This document shows positions 29,208 through 37,398 of a stretch of 43,664 nucleotides of DNA, piece by piece. The stretch is from a virus. The notes beneath the pieces are model-generated. The model had not been told where the DNA came from, did no database searches, and worked only from the letters and a program-made list of their open reading frames with translations. The DNA lies in IMG/VR virus record IMGVR_UViG_3300032087_001734, positions 1 to 43,664 of that record; one strand, given 5' to 3'. The position numbers and the translations under genes are program-made. The stretch's first letter is position 1. Each line of letters starts with the position of its first letter.

Positions 29208-30927
29208 TTTTGCTAAAGAGTTGCTTAAGAAGCATTATTGCCGTACAAATGAATCGATTGCTGACGCTTTCAAGCGTGCTTCTGATTGCTATGCTTCTGA
29301 CGGGATGCACAGCGAACGACTACAAGACTACCTTAAAAAAGAGTGGTTCATGTACTCTTCGCCAATACTTAGCAACGCTCCCGCACAAGGAGAACAACCC
29401 AAAGGCTTGCCTATCAGTTGCTTTCTGACATACGTACCAGACTCTATCGATGGTCTATGCCAGCATACAACAGAAGAGCGTTGGCTGTCTGTTAAAGGCG
29501 GTGGCGTAGGTGGTCACTGGTCAGATGTACGTAGTATATCCGATAAGACTCCAGGGGTTAACGGCTTCTTACATACAGTAGATGCTGACATGGTAGCCTA
29601 CCGTCAAGGTAAGACACGTAGAGGCTCTTATGCCGCCTACCTGAACGTAGACCACCCTGAGATTATTGAGTTCATCAAGATGCGTACTCCAACTGGAGAC
29701 TTGAATCGTAAGAACTTGAACCTGCATCATGGTATAAACATTACAGACGCATTCATCGAAGCGGTTAACGATGACCTTGAGTGGTCACTTGTAGACCCAC
29801 ATAGTGGAGAGATTACAGAAACCTTACGTGCTCGTCACATCTGGGAAGAGATACTTACTACTCGCTTCCGTACAGGTGAGCCTTACATCAACTACCTTGA
29901 TGAAGCTAACCGTCAGATGCACCCTGCACTCAAAGACATGGGCTTGAAGATTAACGGTAGTAACCTATGTAATGAGATACACCTACCTACTGACGAAGCT
30001 CGTTCAGCGGTATGTTGTTTGTCTTCTGTAAACCTTGCTAAGTTTGATGAGTGGAAAGACGACCCTGACTTTATAGGTGACCTTATTGAAATGCTTGACA
30101 ACGTGCTGGACTTCTTTATCGAACACGCACCGAATGAGCTGTCTAAAACTCGTTACTCTGCTCTTATGGAGCGTTCACTTGGTTTGGGGGCTATGGGTTT
30201 TCACGACTACCTAATGTCACACGGTATTCCGTTTGAGAGTAGCCTAGCTATCTCTGCTAACAAGCGTATGTTCCGTACAATTAAGGAGAAGGCTGTTGAA
30301 CGAACTAAAGAACTGGCTCAAGGCAGAGGCGAAGCACCCGATGCCAAAGGGTACGGAGTGCGAAATACACACCTTATGGCTATTGCTCCTAACGCCAATA
30401 GCAGTATCATACTTGGTGTATCTGCTTCTATAGAGCCTCGTGCTTCTAACTGCTACACACATAAGACTCGTGTAGGTTCTCACTTGGTTAAGAACCCTGC
30501 GTTGAAACCTGTGCTTGAAAGTTACGGTATGGATACAGATGAGGTTTGGGACAGCATCATGCAGAATGATGGCTCTGTACAGCACCTTGGTTTCCTATCG
30601 TCTGACGAGAAGGATACATTCAAGACAGCGTTTGAGATTGACCAGCACTGGGTAGTAGAGATGGCACGTAGTCGTCAGGAATACATCTGCCAAGGTCAGT
30701 CAGTCAACTTGTTCTTCCCTACTGGGGCTAACAAGAGCTATGTAAGTGCAGTACACAGACGAGCATTCAAGCCAGCAGATGATGTTGGTGTACCGCTTAA
30801 AGGTGTTTACTACCTACGTACTGAATCTAGCAAAAAGACAGAGAAAGTAAATGTAAAAATTGAACGTAACGCCTTGAAGGATGGTGTACAAGGTACACTA
30901 GATACTTGCTTGGCTTGTGAAGGATAG
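29200..30927 (+). CDS. nrdA: Ribonucleotide reductase class I, large subunit
   Basis: This 575-residue enzyme reduces ribonucleoside diphosphates. It shows GLPISCFLTY (first redox Cys), NLCNEIHLP (Asn-x-Cys-x-Glu active site), AVCCLSSVNL (second redox Cys), and a C-terminal CLACEG pair that passes electrons from glutaredoxin. It is shorter than cellular NrdA (about 760) and lacks an obvious ATP-cone, so overall activity control may be relaxed. nrdB follows 3 bases later. Confidence 0.95.
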   Translation: MLDFAKELLKKHYCRTNESIADAFKRASDCYASDGMHSERLQDYLKKEWFMYSSPILSNAPAQGEQPKGLPISCFLTYVPDSIDGLCQHTTEERWLSVKGGGVGGHWSDVRSISDKTPGVNGFLHTVDADMVAYRQGKTRRGSYAAYLNVDHPEIIEFIKMRTPTGDLNRKNLNLHHGINITDAFIEAVNDDLEWSLVDPHSGEITETLRARHIWEEILTTRFRTGEPYINYLDEANRQMHPALKDMGLKINGSNLCNEIHLPTDEARSAVCCLSSVNLAKFDEWKDDPDFIGDLIEMLDNVLDFFIEHAPNELSKTRYSALMERSLGLGAMGFHDYLMSHGIPFESSLAISANKRMFRTIKEKAVERTKELAQGRGEAPDAKGYGVRNTHLMAIAPNANSSIILGVSASIEPRASNCYTHKTRVGSHLVKNPALKPVLESYGMDTDEVWDSIMQNDGSVQHLGFLSSDEKDTFKTAFEIDQHWVVEMARSRQEYICQGQSVNLFFPTGANKSYVSAVHRRAFKPADDVGVPLKGVYYLRTESSKKTEKVNVKIERNALKDGVQGTLDTCLACEG

Positions 30928-30930
30928 AAT

Positions 30931-31860
30931 ATGTTAACTGAAATCAGCAGAACATACAAACCTTTGAAATACCCAATGGCTGAAGAGTATCGTCTTCAGT
31001 CAGAGGACATTCACTGGATTGTAAAAGAAGTAGAAATGAGTAAGGATGTTGAGGACTTTAAAGCCGCTTCCCTAGAGGAGCGTGAGTTTATTAAGAATAT
31101 ATTGTCCATCTTTACTCAGTCCGACTTCAACGTAGCGGCTGGCTACTTACCACTAATTAATACAATAAAGAACAACGAAGTTCGTGGTATGCTTACAAGC
31201 TTTATGGCTCGTGAGTTTATACATCAGGAAGGCTACGCTCACTTAAATGAGTCGCTAGGTTTCCCTGACAGCTACTACTCAGATTTCTTGGAACATAAGG
31301 AGACGTTGGAAAAAGATTCATACATGGCTGAGACTAAGAGTATGAACTTCGGCATTAACCTTGCTAAAGGTATTCTGCTTGAAGGTATCAGCTTGTTTGG
31401 CTCTTTCATCATGCTTAAGAACTTTGAGCGTGTTGGCAAATACTTAGGTACTTGTACAATTAACGAGTGGTCACTACGAGACGAGTCACTGCACGTTGAG
31501 GGTAACGCTTGGTTATTCCGTACTTGGTGTGACGAGAATCCAAACGAGGTCAATGACGCATTCAAACTAGACATATACTCTATGGCTCGTGAGATTGTAG
31601 ACCTTGAGAAGAAGTTTATCGACTTTGCATTTGGAGACTACCAACCACCTAAACTAGATAAAGAAGATGTCAAGGCGTACATTGAGTACATCGCTGACAG
31701 ACGACTACTACAACTTGGACTGAAACCTAACTTTGGGCGTTCAAAGAACCCACTACCGTGGATGGACGAACTTAATAACGGAAGCTCTCTGGCTAACTTC
31801 TTTGAGAAGCGTGTAACTGATTACTCGGTTGCTGGAATGTCAGGTGAATTTACATACTAA
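30931..31860 (+). CDS. nrdB: Ribonucleotide reductase class I, small subunit
   Basis: This 309-residue protein carries the di-iron and radical site: REFIHQEGYAH gives Glu-x2-His and a Tyr four residues on, as for the E. coli radical Tyr122, and LRDESLHVEG gives the later Glu-x2-His pair. The C-terminus (SVAGMSGEFTY) holds the tail that docks on NrdA. It partners the upstream gene and probably the phage glutaredoxin. Confidence 0.95.
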   Translation: MLTEISRTYKPLKYPMAEEYRLQSEDIHWIVKEVEMSKDVEDFKAASLEEREFIKNILSIFTQSDFNVAAGYLPLINTIKNNEVRGMLTSFMAREFIHQEGYAHLNESLGFPDSYYSDFLEHKETLEKDSYMAETKSMNFGINLAKGILLEGISLFGSFIMLKNFERVGKYLGTCTINEWSLRDESLHVEGNAWLFRTWCDENPNEVNDAFKLDIYSMAREIVDLEKKFIDFAFGDYQPPKLDKEDVKAYIEYIADRRLLQLGLKPNFGRSKNPLPWMDELNNGSSLANFFEKRVTDYSVAGMSGEFTY

Positions 31861-31882
31861 CGTGCAGATTAATGTTTAAAAT

Positions 31883-31943
31883 ATTGTACATTATGTGCAT
31901 AAAAGTGCTGGAATGTACAGAATATTGAACATTATAAGCACAA
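31883..31943 (+). promoter_or_regulatory. Tandem promoter-like 20-mers, candidate phage RNAP sites
   Basis: Two related 20-mers at 31883-31902 (ATTGTACATTATGTGC...) and 31924-31943 (ATTGAACATTATAAGC...) lie in the 93-base gap before the ClpP-like gene. A third relative is at 37135-37154. The first and third also share the upstream gtttaaaat. They do not resemble sigma70 promoters well. A phage-specific promoter or operator is inferred. Confidence 0.45.
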
Positions 31944-31953
31944 AGGAGACACT

Positions 31954-32538
31954 ATGGATATTGCAATCGAACTAGAAAAAATCTTTAACAAAGACAAGCC
32001 AAAAGACGTATGGGATGACCTAGTGCCTATCGTAAAGACTGACACTACAATTCACGCTTATGTATCAGATGAGATTGGCTCACCAGATACTTACGACAAG
32101 CTGTGCCATACACTAGATACTGCTGAAGATGGTGACAATGTACTACTTCATCTGAATACAGGTGGTGGATACATCGACTCAGCATTCAAGATTATTGCGT
32201 CAATTAAACGTAGTCGCGCCAAAGTAACGGCACGATTAACTGGCACAGTAGCTTCTGCTGGCACAATTATCGCTCTTAGCTGTGACGACCTAGAGGTTGA
32301 AGACTTCACCTCATTTATGATTCACAACTACTCAGGCGGTGCTGGTGGCAAAGGTCACGAGATTATTGATTACGTCAACTTCTCTGACAAAAACATTACA
32401 GCGACATTCAAGAAGCTCTATGCTGGCTTCCTGACTCCTCGTGAACTTACTGCTGTAATCAAAGGTAAAGATATGTGGATGGGTACTGAGGAAGTCCAGA
32501 AGCGTTGGGAAAAAATGAAGGAGACAGCTAATGGCTAA
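31954..32538 (+). CDS. ClpP-like serine protease
   Basis: This 194-residue protein has a ClpP/crotonase-fold with a plausible triad: Ser101 in TGTVASAGTII, His124 in FMIHNYSGG and Asp173 in GKDMWMGTEEV. LHLNTGGGYIDSAF (about residues 65-78) is the oxyanion-hole strand region. T7 has no such enzyme and needs no prohead protease, so its target (host or phage) is unclear. It follows tandem promoter-like elements and overlaps the next gene by 8 bases. Confidence 0.85.
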   Translation: MDIAIELEKIFNKDKPKDVWDDLVPIVKTDTTIHAYVSDEIGSPDTYDKLCHTLDTAEDGDNVLLHLNTGGGYIDSAFKIIASIKRSRAKVTARLTGTVASAGTIIALSCDDLEVEDFTSFMIHNYSGGAGGKGHEIIDYVNFSDKNITATFKKLYAGFLTPRELTAVIKGKDMWMGTEEVQKRWEKMKETANG

Positions 32539-33301
32539 AATTCTAATTATCGACATTGAGACTTCACCAATTATGGGTAAGGTCTGGTCACTATGGAAAC
32601 AAAACGTATCACTCGACCAGATTGAAGAAGATTGGTACATCATGTCTTACTCGGCTAAATGGCTAGGCGAAGATGACGTATTCTACGATGACTGCCGTGA
32701 GAATATCGGTAACGACATTGAGTTGCTATCAGGTATTCACTCACTGCTTGAGAAAGCTGACATCGTAGTAGCACACAACGGAGCTAAGTTTGACGTACCT
32801 AAAATCAATGCACGATTGATTCTCCAAGGCTTCAAACCACCAGCACCTTACAAAGTAGTTGATACAGTAAAGGTTGCTAAGAAGACTTTTGCATTTACAT
32901 CTAACAAGCTGGCATACCTCACAGGCGAACTGTGTGAAGACCAGAAGCTAGACCATGCTAAGTTTGCTGGCTGGAAACTCTGGAATGAGTGTATGGATGG
33001 CAACGAAGAAGCTTGGGACGAGATGATGGAATACAACATGATGGACGTAATTAGTCTTGAAGAGTTGTACCTGAAACTACTACCTTGGACTGACAACCAT
33101 CCAAACGTAACTGCTCAAGAAGACCATGAGACTATGTGCTGTCCTAAGTGTAGTTCACATAAGATTGTTAAGCGTGGTTTCCACTACACTAACAAAGGCA
33201 AGTATCAGCGTTACCAGTGTAATGACTGTGGTGGTTGGTCTTCAGAGACATACACAATCAATACTAAAGAAAAACGTAAGTCGCTACTGGCTTCACGATA
33301 A
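32531..33301 (+). CDS. RNase H-like 3'-5' exonuclease with C-terminal zinc ribbon
   Basis: In this 256-residue protein, residues 1-190 form a DEDD-type exonuclease: IIDIETSP (Asp, Glu), VVAHNGAKFDVP (Asp) and YNMMDVISLEELY (Asp). Residues 200-240 form a zinc ribbon (CCPKCSSH, then YQCNDCGGWSS), which resembles transposase/transcription-factor ribbons and may choose DNA or RNA targets. It is coupled to the ClpP-like gene. Substrate and role are unknown. Confidence 0.75.
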   Translation: MAKILIIDIETSPIMGKVWSLWKQNVSLDQIEEDWYIMSYSAKWLGEDDVFYDDCRENIGNDIELLSGIHSLLEKADIVVAHNGAKFDVPKINARLILQGFKPPAPYKVVDTVKVAKKTFAFTSNKLAYLTGELCEDQKLDHAKFAGWKLWNECMDGNEEAWDEMMEYNMMDVISLEELYLKLLPWTDNHPNVTAQEDHETMCCPKCSSHKIVKRGFHYTNKGKYQRYQCNDCGGWSSETYTINTKEKRKSLLASR

Positions 33302-33311
33302 GGAGAATATA

Positions 33312-33749
33312 ATGAGCTTACTTAAAGCATTTAAAAACGAGTCATCTGTACGTACTTTGGATTACATCAAGCGTGATTTCCAGACTGCATTTGAACAAAT
33401 CATTGAGGCTGGTCACGAAGACCAAGCCCTCTCTGTATCCACTCTGGTACAGTTCTACGCTGAGTATGGCGTTAGCTACATGACTATGATTTCAACGTCT
33501 CTTGAAGAGCCTCATGGGGCTTCTGAGACTATGAAGTTTATGAACAGCATCATTGCAGAGCTTGTTAACGCTTCTGGACTCCACTACTTCAACCTTGAAC
33601 GTGGGTTCTCAATCGTAGACAAAGCTGTACAGAAAGCACTAGATAATGGTGGTGTTGTAAGCCATACAGACGTAATGGCAATCATTGAAGAGATTGAAGC
33701 TTCTTACATCGAACCTGATGTAGAAGAAGAAACCTCAGAAGAGGAGTAA
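33312..33749 (+). CDS. Helical protein of unknown function
   Basis: This 145-residue protein starts MSLLKAFKNESSVRTLDYIKRD, is predominantly helical and has an acidic tail (EPDVEEETSEEE). The ATG at 33312 follows aaggag; the open frame upstream overlaps the exonuclease gene and is not used. It lies between two exonuclease genes. No family is recognised. Confidence 0.65.
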   Translation: MSLLKAFKNESSVRTLDYIKRDFQTAFEQIIEAGHEDQALSVSTLVQFYAEYGVSYMTMISTSLEEPHGASETMKFMNSIIAELVNASGLHYFNLERGFSIVDKAVQKALDNGGVVSHTDVMAIIEEIEASYIEPDVEEETSEEE

Positions 33750-33752
33750 ATT

Positions 33753-34517
33753 ATGATAGCCCTGATAGATGCCGATTCCCTACTATACAAAGTAGGATTC
33801 GCTATAGAAGACAAAGTTATTTGGAATGAACCTGAAATATTGGCTGGACTAGAGGAGACGCCTGATGTTGAGTATTACACAAATATGCCGCAGTGCATGG
33901 CAACTTTTGACCAGCTTGTTGCTAATGTTGTCTTTGCTACCGATTGCGATGACAGCTTGCTTGTATTTTCTGGTAGCTCCAATTTCCGTCTTGACCTACC
34001 AATTTCTTACAAAGAAAACAGGAAGGAATCGCGCAAACCTCTGGGCTACCAAGAACTCCTAGCATACGCTAAAGCGAACTACGAGACGATTACACCAGAG
34101 GGTATTGAGGCTGACGACTTGGTTGTTTACATGAAGACCAAAGACCCAGAAGATTATATCCTCTGTGCAATCGACAAAGATGTTCTGTATCAAACGGTTG
34201 GTACACATTACAACTACGGTAAAGATGAAGAAGTTACTGTAGATGACTTTGATGCTATTTGGTACGCATACTACCAGACTCTCACAGGCGACACATCTGA
34301 CGGCTACAAAGGAGCTAAGGGTATAGGCGACAAGAAAGCACGTAAGATTCTTGAAGACTGCGAAACTGAGTTTGAAATGTGGCAAGCAGTTGTCGAAGCT
34401 TATGAGTCTAAAGAGCAAACTGAAGACGAAGCTTTGTGGACAATGAGGCTTGCAAATATGCACCAATGGAACGGTTCTGAAATAGAACTATGGAATCCTC
34501 CTGTAGCCCCCGAATGA
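33753..34517 (+). CDS. 5'-3' exonuclease, T7 gp6-like (FEN family)
   Basis: This 254-residue protein has MIALIDADSLLYKVGF at the N-terminus and GIEADDLVVYM near residue 120. IDKDVLYQ follows, then TGDTSDGYKGAKGIGDKKA (about residues 180-200), the metal site plus helix-3-turn-helix of the FEN/5'-nuclease family. It would degrade host DNA and remove RNA primers. It closes the replication block and its 3' end overlaps a hairpin. Confidence 0.9.
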   Translation: MIALIDADSLLYKVGFAIEDKVIWNEPEILAGLEETPDVEYYTNMPQCMATFDQLVANVVFATDCDDSLLVFSGSSNFRLDLPISYKENRKESRKPLGYQELLAYAKANYETITPEGIEADDLVVYMKTKDPEDYILCAIDKDVLYQTVGTHYNYGKDEEVTVDDFDAIWYAYYQTLTGDTSDGYKGAKGIGDKKARKILEDCETEFEMWQAVVEAYESKEQTEDEALWTMRLANMHQWNGSEIELWNPPVAPE

Positions 34518-34526
34518 CGGGGCTTT
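34505..34526 (+). terminator. Hairpin at the end of the exonuclease gene
   Basis: AGCCCC (34505-34510) pairs with GGGGCT (34519-34524) around an 8-base loop spanning the stop codon, followed by ttcagg. It is moderate as a terminator because the T-run is short. Confidence 0.5.
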
Positions 34527-34529
34527 CAG

Positions 34530-34578
34530 GATAGTTACTTTTAATGAAAAGACTATCTTAGATAGCTTATAGCTATCT
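34530..34578 (+). promoter_or_regulatory. Two adjacent AT-rich dyads before the head genes
   Basis: GATAGT (34530-34535) and ACTATC (34552-34557) enclose an inner CTTTT/AAAAG pairing. Immediately after it, AGATAGCT (34560-34567), TAT, AGCTATCT (34571-34578) form a perfect dyad. Together with the upstream hairpin they make a regulatory-looking boundary between the replication and head genes. Confidence 0.5.
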
Positions 34579-34600
34579 ATTGACTTTAAAGGAGTCTCTT

Positions 34601-34765
34601 ATGAAAATTACACCTGCCGCTTTAGATGCTATTATCGAAGCTTTAGAGGTAAAATACCCCAACGAGTTGCCAAAAAAAGTTATCCCAGAGCATGAGATGT
34701 ACTTGCGTATTGGTAATCAACAAGTAGTGCAGTACCTTAGAGAAATGAGGGAGACACAGAAATGA
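34601..34765 (+). CDS. Small protein of unknown function
   Basis: This 54-residue protein starts MKITPAALDAIIEALEVKY and looks helical. The ATG at 34601 follows aaaggag; codons upstream in frame would run into the dyads. It overlaps the acetyltransferase gene by 4 bases (ATGA). Confidence 0.55.
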   Translation: MKITPAALDAIIEALEVKYPNELPKKVIPEHEMYLRIGNQQVVQYLREMRETQK

Positions 34766-35235
34766 GTATAGAAGTAGTCTTATATGATGACAAAGACGCA
34801 CATGAGTTGCGTGCTATGCTCAAAGAGTTCTCTCAAGAAATCTATGGATACGGCACGGCTAACTTAGAACAATTCCTTGCACAGCATTGGATTGTCTACT
34901 TAGCGAAGAAAGGCGATGAGGTAATTGGCTTTTCGAGCTTTATGTACAATACTTACTTTGGTCTACGTCCTCCCACAGTCGGCAATACTTACTTATATGT
35001 AAGACCCGCTTACAGGAGAGGTAGAGCATCTTATTTACTCTCCGTGCAAGCTGGCTATGTGAGTATTGACACCGACTTACCTCTTGAAGCTTATTATGCT
35101 TCTGACGATTCTCAGCTCCTCTCTAAGCGTATGAAAGGCGAACGCCTATACGAAGCTTGGAGTTATGAGCCAGAGGCTATGAAAGAAGCTTACAAAAATA
35201 CAACTCGTAATGATAAATTAAGGAAATTCACATGA
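34762..35235 (+). CDS. GNAT-family acetyltransferase
   Basis: This 157-residue protein has strand-helix alternation and a GNAT core: WIVYLAKKGDEVIGFSSFMY (strands 2-4), then TYLYVRPAYRRGRASYLL (strand 4 and the R-x-G-x-A/G acetyl-CoA pyrophosphate loop). Related proteins occur upstream of portal in aquatic T7-like phages. The acceptor is unknown. It overlaps its neighbours by 4 bases at each end. Confidence 0.75.
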   Translation: MSIEVVLYDDKDAHELRAMLKEFSQEIYGYGTANLEQFLAQHWIVYLAKKGDEVIGFSSFMYNTYFGLRPPTVGNTYLYVRPAYRRGRASYLLSVQAGYVSIDTDLPLEAYYASDDSQLLSKRMKGERLYEAWSYEPEAMKEAYKNTTRNDKLRKFT

Positions 35236-35534
35236 TTAAAGTAGAAATCGAAGCCGTTAAGGTTGAAATCGAACGTCTAATGAACGGCGGCGGTAAAGGC
35301 GGTGGTACTCAGGTTGTTGAGAAACCAGTATACACTCCACCTCCAGTAGCTCCACAGCCAATTGAAGCGGCTACTCAGGAAGACGCAGTTACCCCAGAAG
35401 AAGAAATGAAGCGTAAGCGTGAAGCACTTAAGTCTGGTACTAAATCTCTACAGATTCCTGTATCTGGCGGTGACGCTGGTACTGCACAGGTAGGTACTGG
35501 TGCTGGTGAGCGTACTGGTCGTAACCGTGGTTAA
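35232..35534 (+). CDS. T7 gp7.3-like virion assembly protein
   Basis: This 100-residue low-complexity protein has a Pro-rich middle (PVYTPPPVAPQPIEAATQ). Its C-terminus, RKREALKSGTKSLQIPVSGG, recalls the KKSL-x4-SGG end of T7 gp7.3 (99 residues), which also lies just upstream of the portal gene. T7 gp7.3 is needed for tail assembly. The call rests on position and the short C-terminal motif. Confidence 0.6.
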   Translation: MIKVEIEAVKVEIERLMNGGGKGGGTQVVEKPVYTPPPVAPQPIEAATQEDAVTPEEEMKRKREALKSGTKSLQIPVSGGDAGTAQVGTGAGERTGRNRG

Positions 35535-35549
35535 TTAAAGGATTAGACA

Positions 35550-37124
35550 ATGGCAGTAGATACTTATTCAGTTGAAGAACTCTTAGCAGAGAACTCTTCT
35601 TCTAAAGAGAAATTCTCTAAGCTTGATGCTGACCGTTCTGCTGTCCTAGATAGAGCTAGAGAATGTTCAAAGCTTACAATCCCTTCGGTTGTAACTGACG
35701 ATGGACATACTGAGTCTGATGACTTAGAAACACCTTATCAGGCTGTAGGTAGCCGCTTGGTTCACAACCTTGCGTCTAAGCTACTTCTAGCTCTATTACC
35801 ACCAAACACTTCATTCTTCCGTCTAATGGCTGACCCAGAGGTTGTTGAGCTTGTTAAGCAACAGCAACAGGGCGGCGCAGAAGAACTTGAGAAGAACCTT
35901 GTTACTATTGAACAAGAGATGATGAAGCAGATTGAACGCGAGGCTCTTCGTGTACCAATCTTTGAGGCTATCAAGTCTCTAATTATCGGTGGTAATGGTC
36001 TTCTATACAAGACAGCAACAGGTCTTAAATCTTACAAACTTGCTAACTTTGTAGTAGCTCGTGACTTCTCTGGTAACCCTACAGAAATTATCTGTAAAGA
36101 AGCGGTTACTAAAGATACACTACCACAGGACATCCTTGACCAGATGGCTCAAGACCCTGAGATTCAGGACGCTACAAAAGTTACAATCTATACTCGTGCT
36201 ATCAAGAAAGATGGCGTTTGGTATGAGTTCCAAGAAGTTGAGGGCATCCTTGTGGAAGGCTCTGACGTAACTTATACCGACCAAGAACTTCCGTTCATCC
36301 CACTACGCTGGACTTCAATCAATGGTGAAAACTATGGTCGTGGTCTTGTAGAACAATACCTCGGTGACTTCCGCTCACTTGAAGCTCTATACCAATTACT
36401 GCTTGAAGCCTCTTCAGTAATGTCGCGTGTAATCTTCGGTAAGCGTGCTGGTTCGGTATTGGATGTCGATGACATCAACGAAGCTGAGAACGGTGTATGT
36501 ATTCTTGGTGACCTAGAAAACGATATTACAACCCTTCGCGTTGACAAAGGTGCTGACCTACAAGTTCCTATGAACATGGTACAGGACTTGACTCGTAGAC
36601 TTGAGCAAGCGTTCCTAGTAGCCGCGGCTCGTGACTCTGAGCGTACAACTGCTACTGAAATCCGTTACATGGCGGCTGACCTTGAGAAATCTCTTGGTGG
36701 CGTATACTCAATCCTATCGCTTGAACTACAGCGTCCTCTAGCTTACCTACTACTAGGTCAGTCTAAAGTTGACGTAGCTTCACTAGGTATTGAGCTAGTT
36801 ATTGTAACAGGTGTAGAAGCACTTGGTCGTAACGTAGAACTTGACAAGATACGTCAGTTCAACCAACTCATTCAGGAATTAGGTTCTCCAGAAATTATCC
36901 TAAGCCGACTGAATGTGGCGGCATACATTGACCGTATCGCTAACAGCCTTGCTCTTGATACAACTGGACTTATTAAGTCTGAAGAACAATTACAGCAAGA
37001 ACAACAGGCGGCACAACAGCAAGCAATGCAACAGCAAATGATGATGCAAGGTGCTGGTGGTCTAATTGACGGTGCTACTGGTGCGGCTGGACAAGCAATG
37101 CAACAAGCAGTACAACAAGGTTAG
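35550..37124 (+). CDS. Portal protein (head-tail connector), T7 gp8-like
   Basis: This 524-residue protein (T7 gp8: 536) would form the dodecameric portal through which DNA enters and leaves. LLALLPPNTSFFRL near residues 78-95, and GLVEQYLGDFRSLEALYQL with ERTTATEIRY in the second half, are typical of the family. It has a Gln-rich C-terminal tail (QQEQQAAQQQAMQQQMMMQ). It is preceded by an aagga site and followed by a promoter-like element. Confidence 0.93.
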   Translation: MAVDTYSVEELLAENSSSKEKFSKLDADRSAVLDRARECSKLTIPSVVTDDGHTESDDLETPYQAVGSRLVHNLASKLLLALLPPNTSFFRLMADPEVVELVKQQQQGGAEELEKNLVTIEQEMMKQIEREALRVPIFEAIKSLIIGGNGLLYKTATGLKSYKLANFVVARDFSGNPTEIICKEAVTKDTLPQDILDQMAQDPEIQDATKVTIYTRAIKKDGVWYEFQEVEGILVEGSDVTYTDQELPFIPLRWTSINGENYGRGLVEQYLGDFRSLEALYQLLLEASSVMSRVIFGKRAGSVLDVDDINEAENGVCILGDLENDITTLRVDKGADLQVPMNMVQDLTRRLEQAFLVAAARDSERTTATEIRYMAADLEKSLGGVYSILSLELQRPLAYLLLGQSKVDVASLGIELVIVTGVEALGRNVELDKIRQFNQLIQELGSPEIILSRLNVAAYIDRIANSLALDTTGLIKSEEQLQQEQQAAQQQAMQQQMMMQGAGGLIDGATGAAGQAMQQAVQQG

Positions 37125-37134
37125 TTTAAAATCT

Positions 37135-37154
37135 ATTGAATATACGGTGCATAA
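37135..37154 (+). promoter_or_regulatory. Promoter-like 20-mer after portal
   Basis: ATTGAATATACGGTGCATAA matches the element at 31883-31902 at 15 of 20 positions and shares the upstream gtttaaaat (37124). It could drive the scaffold and capsid genes through the phage polymerase. Confidence 0.45.
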
Positions 37155-37197
37155 CGCCTTATATTTGACAAAATACAAACCATAAAGGAGACTCAAT

Positions 37198-37395
37198 ATG
37201 GCTAAGACTAAATCGCTATATGAACTCAAGCAAGACGGCTTGAAAAAAAAGAACCCAAATACAATCACTGACGCTGACTACTTCCTTCGTGATAAGGAAG
37301 AAGAAGCTAAAGCTGGTTACCCAAACTCTATTGACATGACACCAGCTCCAAAAGCACCAGCACGTAAAACAACGGCTAAAGCTGAAGAGGAGTAA
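37198..37395 (+). CDS. Small head-region protein of unknown function
   Basis: This 65-residue highly charged protein has a Lys-rich start (MAKTKSLYELKQDGLKKKNP) and an Ala/Pro/Lys tail (PAPKAPARKTTAKAEEE). It lies between portal and scaffold with an aaggag site. It is possibly a minor head or assembly protein. Confidence 0.6.
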   Translation: MAKTKSLYELKQDGLKKKNPNTITDADYFLRDKEEEAKAGYPNSIDMTPAPKAPARKTTAKAEEE

Positions 37396-37398
37396 TCC

